From Leifsonia shinshuensis (lineage in GTDB: Bacteria > Actinomycetota > Actinomycetes > Actinomycetales > Microbacteriaceae), in contig NZ_JACCFL010000001.1 of assembly GCF_013410375.1 (NCBI RefSeq), positions 124,001 to 188,000 of the forward strand: a stretch of 64,000 nt of DNA, given 5' to 3'. Shown here in pieces: positions 44,073 to 52,136 of this stretch. Every line of letters begins with the position of its first letter. Position 1 is the first letter of the stretch. The position numbers were made by a program, and so were the translations under genes. Below the pieces are notes generated by a model. That model saw nothing but the letters and a program-made list of their open reading frames with translations, ran no database searches and had not been told where the DNA came from.

Positions 44073-45848
44073 TCAGCGCGGCAGCGGCACCTCGAGGATG
44101 CTCGGCCCCTGCGGCGGTGCCGACAGCGCCTGGTCGAGCTCGCCCTTCGTCCGCGCGACGCGGTACTCCCAGCCGTAGGCGCGCGCGAGCGCGGACAGGT
44201 CGACGGCCTGCGGGGTGTACAGCACCCGGTCGAACGCCTCCGCGGGCGCGGTGGCCGCGACCTCCAGCCCGTCGAAGATCGTCCCTCCCCCGTCGTTCCC
44301 CACCACGACCTGGAGGTGCGGCCGCGCCTCGCCCGCTCCCCCGAGCAGCGCGCCGACATCGTGCAGGAGGGCGAGGTCGCCGAGCAGGACCCGCGTGACG
44401 CCGGCGGCGGCGCCGGTCTCCGCCGCGCGGGCCTCCGCGGCGAGCGCGATGCCCGTCGCGGTCGCGATCGTGCCGTCGATCCCCGCGAGCCCGCGGTTGG
44501 CGTGCACGACGATCTTCTTACCCGGCACCAGCCGGTCAGCGTCGCGGATGAGCCGGGACGCTCCCAGCACCAGCCGGTCGTGCGGCCAGGTGTACCGCCA
44601 GAGCGCCTCGGCCAGCAGGGGCCGGGTGATCGGGGCGCGGACCGCGGCGAGCTCGGCCCGGGCGAACGCCAGGGCGTCGGCCGGGTCGTAGGAGCGCGCC
44701 TTCTCGACATCGGGCGCACCCGCGGCGGGGTCGGCCGCGCGCTCCGCTTCCTCTGCCAGGCGGCGGCTCGCGAAGACCCAGCTCCCGACCCAGGCCCGGA
44801 CCTCGGGGCTGCGGAGGTCGACGTCCGCCGGCGCCCGGACTCCTCCGGCCACGTGTGCGCGCCGGCCCGGGTTGTACGCCTCTCCACCGGTCGGGGCGAC
44901 CACCAGCACCTCGACGTCGTCACGGAGGAGCAGGGCGGGAACCTCGCGGCTGAGCGTGGGATGCCCGAACACGACGGCACGCTCCACCCGGCCTCCGAAC
45001 GCCTCGTCGCGGAGCAGCTCGCGGTAGGCGACGACCAGTTCCGGACCGAAGCGGCTCCCGCTGGACACCTCGGCGAGCAGCGGATAGCCGCCGGCGCGCG
45101 CCAACTCCGCCGCCTCGGCCCCCGCGTCGGCGCCGGCGACGACGACCGTGCGCGGTCCGTCGGTCAGCTCGATCACCGCCCTGCCGAGCGCCTCGGGGCC
45201 GGCCGTTGCGGGCAGGTCGCCGCGCGCGACCCCGTGGACCTGCGGCACCGCGACCGACAGCGGCTCCCGGAATCCGATGTTGAGGTGCACCGGTCCGGGG
45301 TCGGCGCTGTCGGCGCCCACCGCCTCCGCGACCGCGGCTCGTGCGAGGGCGCGGGCGTCCGAGGTCTCACCTGCCGCGCCGACCGGGGCCGCGACGTCGT
45401 GGCTCGCACGCACGACCGTGCCGTACAGGCCGTCCTGCCGCGTGGTCTGGTTGGAGCGGATGCCGCGCAGCTCGCTCGGCCGGTCGGCGGTGACGACGAT
45501 CATCGGGATGCCGGCCTCGTGGGCCTCCAGGACTGCGGGATGCAGGTTCGCGGTCGCCGTCCCGCTCGTCGTGACGATCACGGTCGGCGCACCGGTCTCC
45601 CGGGTCAGCCCGAGCGCGAGGAAGCCCCCGACGCGCTCGTCGATCCGCACGTGGAGCCGCGCGGCGCCGGCGCGTTCGAGTTCGGCCGCGGCGAGCGCGA
45701 GCGCCTGCGAGCGCGACCCGGGGCTCACGACGATGTCGGCGACCCCGGCCTCCACGAAGCCGGCGAGGAGGGCGAGGGCGTAGTCGGTCGCCGGATTGCC
45801 GGTCTGCTCCACCTCCGCGGGCTCTTCCGAGACCCGCGGGTCAGCCAT
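44073..45848 (-). CDS. menD: 2-succinyl-5-enolpyruvyl-6-hydroxy-3-cyclohexene-1-carboxylate synthase
   Basis: MenD joins isochorismate and 2-ketoglutarate in menaquinone synthesis, using thiamine diphosphate. The protein of 591 residues has [16 protein letters not shown], the conserved Glu in [43 protein letters not shown] and the diphosphate-binding [11 protein letters not shown] and [14 protein letters not shown]. It starts 8 bases before the end of the small PLDc_N-type membrane protein gene, so the two are cotranscribed. The other men genes lie just downstream in coordinate but have their own promoters. Confidence 0.95.
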   Translation of the reverse strand: MADPRVSEEPAEVEQTGNPATDYALALLAGFVEAGVADIVVSPGSRSQALALAAAELERAGAARLHVRIDERVGGFLALGLTRETGAPTVIVTTSGTATANLHPAVLEAHEAGIPMIVVTADRPSELRGIRSNQTTRQDGLYGTVVRASHDVAAPVGAAGETSDARALARAAVAEAVGADSADPGPVHLNIGFREPLSVAVPQVHGVARGDLPATAGPEALGRAVIELTDGPRTVVVAGADAGAEAAELARAGGYPLLAEVSSGSRFGPELVVAYRELLRDEAFGGRVERAVVFGHPTLSREVPALLLRDDVEVLVVAPTGGEAYNPGRRAHVAGGVRAPADVDLRSPEVRAWVGSWVFASRRLAEEAERAADPAAGAPDVEKARSYDPADALAFARAELAAVRAPITRPLLAEALWRYTWPHDRLVLGASRLIRDADRLVPGKKIVVHANRGLAGIDGTIATATGIALAAEARAAETGAAAGVTRVLLGDLALLHDVGALLGGAGEARPHLQVVVGNDGGGTIFDGLEVAATAPAEAFDRVLYTPQAVDLSALARAYGWEYRVARTKGELDQALSAPPQGPSILEVPLPR

Positions 45849-46194
45849 CCCGTCGGCCGGTCTGGTCGTCCGGACCGTTGTCGTCGAGTTCGGCCAGCTC
45901 CTTCTCGAGCCGGCGGATGCGCTCCTCCTGGTCGTGGTCGATCCGGAGCTTGCCGAGGAACTCGGGGTCGTCGTCGGGTGCGCTGACCCGGCGTCCGACG
46001 TCCGCGCGTCGTCGGCCGCGCCCGATCAGGAACCAGAGGATCCCCCCGATGATGGGGAAGAGGACGACGACGAGCACCCACACGGGCTTGGGTAGGCCAC
46101 GCACCCTGGAACGGTCGAAGAGAGCGCAGTCTGCCACCGAATAGATGTAGAAAACCGCGGCTGCGACGCCGAGGACTATCCAGAGGCGAACCAT
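45841..46194 (-). CDS. PLDc_N-domain small membrane protein
   Basis: The protein of 117 residues has two membrane spans: [19 protein letters not shown] and [20 protein letters not shown], the latter in the PLDc_N pattern (PKPVWVLVV...IIGGILWF). A cytoplasmic tail of about 55 residues is charged, with a coiled-coil-like [14 protein letters not shown]. The role is unknown. A TACGAT box (complement of 46201-46206) is 6 bases before the ATG, so it is probably leaderless. It overlaps menD by 8 bases. Confidence 0.85.
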   Translation of the reverse strand: MVRLWIVLGVAAAVFYIYSVADCALFDRSRVRGLPKPVWVLVVVLFPIIGGILWFLIGRGRRRADVGRRVSAPDDDPEFLGKLRIDHDQEERIRRLEKELAELDDNGPDDQTGRRDG

Positions 46195-46236
46195 GGCTAC
46201 ATCGTAACTCTCAGAGAGCCTGCCTAAGCTGGGAGG
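46195..46236. promoter_or_regulatory. Compact divergent leaderless promoters
   Basis: Within 42 bases two opposing -10 boxes are seen: TACGAT on the minus strand (46201-46206), 6 bases before the PLDc_N ATG, and TAAGCT on the plus strand (46225-46230), 6 bases before the DUF4229 GTG. GGGAGG also lies between TAAGCT and that GTG. Confidence 0.55.
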
Positions 46237-46542
46237 GTGAAGCGGATTCCCTCCTGGTTGACCTACACCGTGCTGCGGCTGGTGGTGTTCGTGGTGCCGC
46301 TGGTGGTCCTGCTCCTGATCGGGATCGTCTGGTGGGCCGCGGTCATCGCCGCAGCGCTCATCGGGCTGTGCCTGTCGTACATCCTGCTCGCCAAGCAGCG
46401 CCACGCGGTCGCGACCGACCTGTACGCGGTGCGCCACCGCGACAAGCCGGCGCCGTCGGCGGACGACGCGGAGGACGAGGCGCTCGACGCCGCCGAGTCC
46501 GAGGCGGACGCCGGCGGGCCGACCCCGGGTCAGAAGGCGTAG
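46237..46542 (+). CDS. DUF4229-domain small membrane protein
   Basis: The protein of 101 residues has two adjacent membrane spans (about residues 6-45, VLRLVVFVVPLVVLLLIGIV and WWAAVIAAALIGLCLSYILL) followed by a charged, acidic cytoplasmic tail. It matches the DUF4229 pattern found next to menaquinone genes in many actinomycetes; its function is unknown. It is probably leaderless. Its last 13 bases overlap the convergent menA gene. Confidence 0.82.
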   Translation: MKRIPSWLTYTVLRLVVFVVPLVVLLLIGIVWWAAVIAAALIGLCLSYILLAKQRHAVATDLYAVRHRDKPAPSADDAEDEALDAAESEADAGGPTPGQKA

Positions 46543-47516
46543 GCGGCGCCGAGCGCGATCGCCACGAGCAGCCCGGTCAGGCTGGTGAGCTGCAGCGCCG
46601 TGACGAGTTCGCGCGGCGTCTTCCCGAACAGCGTGATGACGCACGCCGGCAGCGCTGCGAGCAGCGCGAACATCCCGAACCAGGCGAACGGGTAGAACAG
46701 CGCCAGCACCGCGAGGATGCCGAACGGCACGAGCAGGAACACGCAGTAGACGATCCGCGAGGCCGTGCTGCCGAGCAGTACGGCGAGCGTGCGCTTCTTG
46801 GCGAGCCGGTCGGGCTCGATGTCGCGGATGTTGTTGACCATGAGCACCGCGCAGGCGATGAGGCCGGCGATCACGCCGCCGAGCCACGCCTCCTGGTTGA
46901 CCGTCTTGGCGAGCATGTAGGTCGTCCCCGCGGTGGCGACGAGCCCGAAGAAGACGAAGACGAACACCTCGCCGAGGCCGTAGTAGCCGTACGGCCGCTT
47001 GCCGCCGGTGTAGAACCAGGCCGCCGCGATCGCCGCGGCGCCGACGAGGAGCACCCACCAGAGCTGCGTGAGGATGACGAGGATGAGCCCGGCGACCGCC
47101 GCCAGCCCGAAGAACGTCAGCGCCACGGTCAGGACCTTGCGGGGTGCGGCCTTCCCCGAGCCGGTGAGCCGGCCCGGGCCGACCCGGTACTCGTCGGTTC
47201 CGCGGATGCCGTCGGAGTAGTCGTTGGCGTAGTTCACGCCGATCTGGAGCAGCACGGCGACCGCGAGGCACAGCAGTGAGCGGATCGGGTGCCAGATGCC
47301 CGCGCCTTCGATGACCTTCGCCGCGCCCACGCCGATGAGCACCGGCGCCACGGCCAGCGGGAGGGTGCGGAGCCGCGCACCCGCGATCCAGTCGGATGCG
47401 GTGGCCGGGCGCACGACGGAGGCCTTGGCGCCGGGACGCCCGCTCCTCCCGCCTCGAGGTCCGCGCGCCGGGGGCGGCGCCATCCGCTGCATTCGGGGGT
47501 TGTTCTGGCTCATCAC
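46530..47516 (-). CDS. menA: 1,4-dihydroxy-2-naphthoate polyprenyltransferase
   Basis: MenA attaches the isoprenoid tail to DHNA in the membrane. The protein of 328 residues has a basic N-terminus, about eight spans, and both UbiA-family Asp motifs: NYANDYSDGIRGTD and VNNIRDIEPDRLAKKRTLAV. The GTG at 47514-47516 is favoured because a TACGAT box (complement of 47524-47529) lies 7 bases before it; ATG 47513 is the alternative. It lies 23 bases downstream of menE on the same strand. Confidence 0.94.
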   Translation of the reverse strand: MMSQNNPRMQRMAPPPARGPRGGRSGRPGAKASVVRPATASDWIAGARLRTLPLAVAPVLIGVGAAKVIEGAGIWHPIRSLLCLAVAVLLQIGVNYANDYSDGIRGTDEYRVGPGRLTGSGKAAPRKVLTVALTFFGLAAVAGLILVILTQLWWVLLVGAAAIAAAWFYTGGKRPYGYYGLGEVFVFVFFGLVATAGTTYMLAKTVNQEAWLGGVIAGLIACAVLMVNNIRDIEPDRLAKKRTLAVLLGSTASRIVYCVFLLVPFGILAVLALFYPFAWFGMFALLAALPACVITLFGKTPRELVTALQLTSLTGLLVAIALGAAYAF

Positions 47517-47539
47517 AGTGCGAATCGTAACAACAACCG

Positions 47540-48748
47540 CTATGCCGCAGGCGCTCCGCCGCCGTCGCCGCGGGCGAGGCGCGCGGCGGCCACCCGGTCG
47601 GGCTTGCCGCTGCTCAGGTGCGGGAGCTCGGCGACGGTGACGATCCGCGCGGGCGCGGCCGCCCTGCCGAGCTGTTCGGCGACGAGGCTGCGGAGGCCGG
47701 CGAGGTCGGCACTGCCGGTCGCGACGACCACGGGGACCTGACCCCAGCGTTCGTCCTCCGCCGCGACGACGACAGCGTCCCCGAGGTCGGCGCGCGAGCG
47801 CACGACGCGCTCGACCGCGTCCAGCAGCACCTTCTCGCCCCCGGAAATGATGACGTTGTCGGACCGCCCGCGCACGGTGATCCGCCCGTCGCGCACTTCG
47901 CCGAGGTCGCCGGTGCGGTACCAGCGCACCCCGTCCTCCTCGTGGAAGGCCGCCGCCGTGCGGTCGGCGTCGCCCACGTAGCCTTCGGCGAGAGTGGGAC
48001 CGCTGATCTCCAGCAGCCCGTCGACCTCGCGGACGACGGTCGTGCCGATCGGCACCCCGTCGTACACGCAGCCTCCGGCGGTCTCGCTGGAGCCGTACGT
48101 GGTCAGGATCCGTGCCCCCAGGAGCTCGGCGCGGTCGCGCAGGCCGCGGTCGAGCGACTGCCCGCCGACGAGGATGCCGTCGAACCGGCGCAGCGCGTCC
48201 CCTACCGCACGCGCACCGTTCTCGGCCGCGTCGACCAGCCGGGCGAGCTGCACGGGGACGAGCGAGGTGTAGCGGAGGTCCGCGGTCAGGTCGCCGGCCA
48301 GCGCCGCGAAGCGCACCGGATCGAAGTGCCCGTCCCCGTACACCACCGGCTCCGTGCCCGCCGCGAGCGACCGGACGATCACCTGCGCGCCGGCCACGTA
48401 GTGCGCGGGGAGGGCGAGCAGCCACTGCCCCTGCCCGCCCATCGCCCCCGCGGACGCGGCGGCGCTGGCCAGCAGCGCGTCCACCGACAGCGCCACCCGC
48501 TTCGGCACCCCGGTCGATCCGGACGTCTCGATGACGAGCGCCACGTTCTGCGGAGCCCGCTCGCCCGGTCCGGGCCACGCGTCGGCGGCGTGTGCCCGCT
48601 CACCCGGCCCGGCCCCCGACCGGCTCGCCGCCTCCGGCGTCGCCCCCCGAGGGACGACCACCGGCCCTCCCTCGGACAGCGCCTCACGCAGCGCCTCGAA
48701 CACCTCGGCGGTTCGCCCGGCATCGACGACCCGATACGCCCGGCTCAC
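47540..48748 (-). CDS. menE: O-succinylbenzoate--CoA ligase
   Basis: This adenylate-forming enzyme of 402 residues activates o-succinylbenzoate with CoA. Motifs are the P-loop ETSGSTGVPKRVALS, TYGSSETAGGCVYDG, WYRTGDLGEV, RGRSDNVIISGGEKV and the catalytic Lys region LSSGKPDRVA. It is shorter than general acyl-CoA ligases, as usual for actinobacterial MenE. GGGAGG lies 5 bases before the GTG start. It precedes menA and follows menB after a gap of 139 bases with no gene seen. Confidence 0.93.
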   Translation of the reverse strand: MSRAYRVVDAGRTAEVFEALREALSEGGPVVVPRGATPEAASRSGAGPGERAHAADAWPGPGERAPQNVALVIETSGSTGVPKRVALSVDALLASAAASAGAMGGQGQWLLALPAHYVAGAQVIVRSLAAGTEPVVYGDGHFDPVRFAALAGDLTADLRYTSLVPVQLARLVDAAENGARAVGDALRRFDGILVGGQSLDRGLRDRAELLGARILTTYGSSETAGGCVYDGVPIGTTVVREVDGLLEISGPTLAEGYVGDADRTAAAFHEEDGVRWYRTGDLGEVRDGRITVRGRSDNVIISGGEKVLLDAVERVVRSRADLGDAVVVAAEDERWGQVPVVVATGSADLAGLRSLVAEQLGRAAAPARIVTVAELPHLSSGKPDRVAAARLARGDGGGAPAA

Positions 48749-48887
48749 CCGCGCCTCCCCGTCGTCGAAGCGGTCGGCGCCGCCCCGCCAGGCCGCCTGA
48801 CCTTCACCATCCGAGTGGCCGGCGCCTCCGCATCACCAGCCTGCGCATCCCTCACCGCTTCCACGCCCAGCCGCGACCCCGTCCCGC

Positions 48888-49799
48888 TCAGTACTGCCAC
48901 GGGAACGGCGACCAGTCCGGCTCCCGCTTCTCGAGGAACGAGTCGCGGCCCTCCACCGCTTCGTCGGTGCCGTAGGCCAGCCGGGTCGCCTCGCCGGCGA
49001 ACACCTGCTGACCGACCAGCCCGTCGTCCACGGCGTTGAAGGCGAACTTGAGCATCCGGATGGCGGTGGGCGACTTCGTCAGGATCTCCCGCGCCCATTC
49101 GACGGCCGTCGCCTCCAGCTCGGCATGCGGAACCACGGCGTTCACGGCGCCCATCTCGTAGGCGCGCTGCGCCGAGTACTCGCGCGCGAGGAAGAACACC
49201 TCGCGCCCGAACTTCTGCCCGACCTGACGCGCGAAGTACGCGCTCCCGTACCCCGCGTCGAACGATCCGACATCGGCGTCGGTCTGCTTGAAGCGGCCGT
49301 GCTCCGCGCTGGCGATCGAGAGGTCGCAGACCACGTGCAGCGAGTGGCCGCCGCCCGCCGCCCAGCCCGGGACCACCGCGATGACGACCTTGGGCATGAA
49401 GCGGATCAGCCGCTGCACCTCGAGGATGTGCAGCCGCCCGCTGCGCGCGGCGTCGATGCCCGTGGCCGTCTCGCCGTCCGCATACTTGTAGCCGTCGCGC
49501 CCGCGGATACGCTGGTCACCACCCGAGCAGAACGCCCAGCCACCGTCTTTCGGGCTGGGCCCGTTGCCGGTGAGCAGGACCACGCCGATCCTCGGGTTCG
49601 TGCGGGCGTCGTCGAGGGCCGCGTAGAGCTCGTCGACCGTGTGCGGGCGGAAGGCGTTGCGCACCTCCGGACGGTCGAACGCGATCCGCGCGATGCGCCC
49701 GCTCACATCGTGGTGGTAGGTGATGTCGGTGAGCGCCCCGAATCCGGGGACGTCCGTCCACACCGCGGGGTCGAAGAGGTCTGATACTGCCGAAGCCAT
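48888..49799 (-). CDS. menB: 1,4-dihydroxy-2-naphthoyl-CoA synthase
   Basis: MenB is a crotonase-fold cyclase. The protein of 303 residues has IAFDRPEVRNAFRP, FCSGGDQRIRGRDGY, PKVVIAVVPGWAAGGGHSL, the oxyanion/active-site loop FKQTDADVGSFDAGYG and the C-terminal WSPFPWQY. Its length and loop match the long actinobacterial MenB. A TAGGCT box (complement of 49806-49811) is 6 bases before the ATG, so it is probably leaderless. menC is divergent from it across 57 bases. Confidence 0.96.
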   Translation of the reverse strand: MASAVSDLFDPAVWTDVPGFGALTDITYHHDVSGRIARIAFDRPEVRNAFRPHTVDELYAALDDARTNPRIGVVLLTGNGPSPKDGGWAFCSGGDQRIRGRDGYKYADGETATGIDAARSGRLHILEVQRLIRFMPKVVIAVVPGWAAGGGHSLHVVCDLSIASAEHGRFKQTDADVGSFDAGYGSAYFARQVGQKFGREVFFLAREYSAQRAYEMGAVNAVVPHAELEATAVEWAREILTKSPTAIRMLKFAFNAVDDGLVGQQVFAGEATRLAYGTDEAVEGRDSFLEKREPDWSPFPWQY

Positions 49800-49856
49800 G
49801 CCACAAGCCTACGGTCGAGCGCAACAGGCGACCCGGCCGCGTGCCAAACTTGTGGA

Positions 49857-50849
49857 ATGCTGCCCGAACTCGCCGACCTGTTGGGGACAGCGCGCGTCGT
49901 CCGGCTTCCGATGCGCACGCGGTTCCGCGGGATCACCGTGCGGGAGGCCGTCCTCTTCGAGGGACCGGAGGGCTGGACGGAGTTCTCCCCCTTCGTGGAG
50001 TACGACGACCAGGAGTCCGCCGCCTGGCTGCACGCCGCCATCGACTTCGGCTGGCGGCCGGCTCCCGCCGCGCTACGCGACGCGATCCGGGTCAACGCCA
50101 CCGTGCCGGCGGTCGCGGCCGCGGACGTGCCCGCCGTCCTCGACCGGTACCCGGGCGCCCGGACGGCGAAGGTGAAGGTCGCCGAGCCGGGCCAGACCCT
50201 CGCCGACGACGTCGCCCGCGTCCGGGCGGTCCGCGAGCACCTGGGTCCGGAGGGCCGCGTCCGCGTCGACGCGAACGCACTCTGGAACGTGGACGAGGCC
50301 GAGCACGCGATCCACGCCCTCGCATCGTTCGACCTGGAGTACGTCGAGCAGCCGTGCGCGACCGTGGACGAGCTGGCGGAGATCCGCCGGCGCACGCGCT
50401 ACATGGACATCCCGATCGCCGCCGATGAGAGCGTCCGCAAGGCGAGCGACCCGCTCGCGGTCGCACGTGCCGGCGCGGCCGACCTGCTCGTCATCAAGGC
50501 CCAGCCGCTCGGAGGCGTCCATTCGGCGTTGCGGATCGTCGCGGAGGCCGGCCTCCCGGTCGTCGTCTCGAGCGCGCTGGACACCTCGGTCGGCATCGCG
50601 ATGGGCGCGCACCTCGCCGCGGCCGTCCCCGACCTCGAGTTCGACTGCGGGCTCGGCACGGTCGCCCTGTTCGAGAACGACGTCGCGGACTCCCCGCTGG
50701 TCCCGGTGGACGGCGCGATCCCGGTGCTCCGCCCGGAGGTCTCGGGATTGCGACTCGACGCTCTCAGCGCACCCGATGACCGACGCGACTGGTGGCTCGA
50801 CCGCGTGCGCCGCTGCTACCGCATCGTGGAGCACACGACGGCGCTCTGA
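49857..50849 (+). CDS. menC: O-succinylbenzoate synthase
   Basis: MenC dehydrates SHCHC to o-succinylbenzoate. The protein of 330 residues has the enolase superfamily residues Lys in AKVKVAEPG, Asp in VRVDANALW, Glu in YVEQPC, Asp in IAADESVRK and Lys in VIKAQPLGG. It is divergent from menB, with an AT-poor box CAAACT 6 bases before the ATG. Together with menD, menA, menE and menB it covers the late classical menaquinone route; menF, menH and menG are not in this window. Confidence 0.93.
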   Translation: MLPELADLLGTARVVRLPMRTRFRGITVREAVLFEGPEGWTEFSPFVEYDDQESAAWLHAAIDFGWRPAPAALRDAIRVNATVPAVAAADVPAVLDRYPGARTAKVKVAEPGQTLADDVARVRAVREHLGPEGRVRVDANALWNVDEAEHAIHALASFDLEYVEQPCATVDELAEIRRRTRYMDIPIAADESVRKASDPLAVARAGAADLLVIKAQPLGGVHSALRIVAEAGLPVVVSSALDTSVGIAMGAHLAAAVPDLEFDCGLGTVALFENDVADSPLVPVDGAIPVLRPEVSGLRLDALSAPDDRRDWWLDRVRRCYRIVEHTTAL

Positions 50850-50944
50850 TCGCGGCGGACGCCAGAGGCGCCCCTCCCCGACGTGATGCTGCCGCCCCCG
50901 TATCGGAAGCCGCGCACCCGTTCTCGGTGGAGGCGCGCCGCTTG

Positions 50945-51166
50945 CTCAGCGGTACAACGTCTCCGAACCTCGAGGCCGCAGACCGCCCGTCCCGCCGCGC
51001 ACGCCGCCTGAGCGATACGACCACTCCGGCAACCTCAAGCCTGCACCTTGCCTATCGGGACATCCAGTTTGCTGCGCACGCCGCACGAAACACGTCGCGC
51101 TCGCAGCGCCTCAACCTCAGCGGTACAACCGCTCCGGCACCTCGAGGCCGTAGATCGCCCGCCCGG
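50945..51166. repeat. Degenerate copies of the 3' end of the HAD phosphatase gene
   Basis: The gene end CTCAGCGGTACAAC (51116-51129, with the stop codon TCA at 51117) recurs at 50945-50958 with the following CTCGAGGCC also kept (50970s). A third, weaker copy beginning CTGAGCGATACGACC lies at 51008. The intervening DNA has CGCACGCCGC blocks at 50998 and 51076. The copies fill most of the 267-base gap between menC and this gene, which otherwise holds no gene. Confidence 0.8.
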
Positions 51167-52136
51167 AGTCCCAGATCGCCGCGCATGCGGCGCGGAGCAG
51201 GTCGAGCTCGTCGTCGCCCTCGCTGACGATGCGCACATCGTTGCCGTCGATCGCGACCGTGGCGCTCCCGACCGTGACCGCCCCGTTCTTCGCCGTCTTC
51301 GCGGCCGGGTACGGTTCATTCAGCCCGCGTAGGTCGCCCAGGATGTAGGTCGGGCGCGAGTCGGCGTCCGCCGCCAGGAGCTGCTTGGCGCGGTCGACGC
51401 CCGTGAGCACGAGCACCGAGTCGATGCCGGCCCGGTTGGCGCCGAGGATGTCGGTGTCGAGGCGGTCGCCGATGAACAGCGGCTTGCTCGCCCGGAAGCG
51501 CGCGATGGCCTCGCGGAAGATCGCCACCTCGGGCTTGCCCGCGACCAGCGGCAACCGGCCGGCCGCCGTGTGGACGGCAGAGACCAGGGTGCCGTTGCCC
51601 GGCGCGATGCCGCGGGCGACCGGGATCGTCCAGTCCGTGTTCGTCGCGATCCACGGGCGCTCGGCGTCGCTGCGCCCCTGCAGGGCGAACGCGGCTTCGG
51701 CGAGCTGAGTCCAGCCGACTTCGGGGGCGAAGCCCTGGATCACCGCCGCCGGGTCGTCCTCCGCCGACCGGGTGACCGTGAAGCCGCCCTTCTGGACTTC
51801 GTCCACCAGGCCGTCGCCGCCGACGACGAGGATGGTGGAGCCCGCAGGAACATGCTCGCTCAGGAGCCGGACCGCGGCCTGCGGTGACGTGACGACATCC
51901 GTCGGCTGGGCGCGGAGGCCGAGCTCGCGCAGGTGCTCCGCCACAGACGCGTCGGTCCGCGAGGCGTTGTTCGTGATGTAACCGACACGAACGGTTTCAG
52001 CCGCGCTGTTGAGACTCTCGACCGCATACGGGATGGCGTTCGGGCCCGTGTAGACGACCCCGTCGAGGTCGGCCAGCACCAGGTCGACGCCGGTCAGCGG
52101 GGTCGCGGCGTCACTCGCCCGTCGAAACAGCGCCAT
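51117..52136 (-). CDS. HAD-IIA phosphatase, NagD-like
   Basis: The protein of 339 residues has motif I LADLDGVVYTG, motif II ITNNASRT, and the late motifs GKPEVAIFREA and FIGDRLDTDILGANRAG, with a C2A cap between. Relatives remove phosphate from small phosphorylated waste products such as 2-phosphoglycolate or glycerol phosphate. A C-terminal domain of about 70 residues follows the HAD core. The ATG at 52136 is 12 bases after GGAGG. It overlaps the preceding TPR-like gene by 26 bases. Its 3' end is duplicated downstream. Confidence 0.88.
   Translation of the reverse strand: MALFRRASDAATPLTGVDLVLADLDGVVYTGPNAIPYAVESLNSAAETVRVGYITNNASRTDASVAEHLRELGLRAQPTDVVTSPQAAVRLLSEHVPAGSTILVVGGDGLVDEVQKGGFTVTRSAEDDPAAVIQGFAPEVGWTQLAEAAFALQGRSDAERPWIATNTDWTIPVARGIAPGNGTLVSAVHTAAGRLPLVAGKPEVAIFREAIARFRASKPLFIGDRLDTDILGANRAGIDSVLVLTGVDRAKQLLAADADSRPTYILGDLRGLNEPYPAAKTAKNGAVTVGSATVAIDGNDVRIVSEGDDELDLLRAACAAIWDSGRAIYGLEVPERLYR

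Noticed and set aside
48749..48887. Possible small gene between menB and menE
   Set aside because: No frame with a start, ribosome binding site and recognisable features was found in the 139-base gap.
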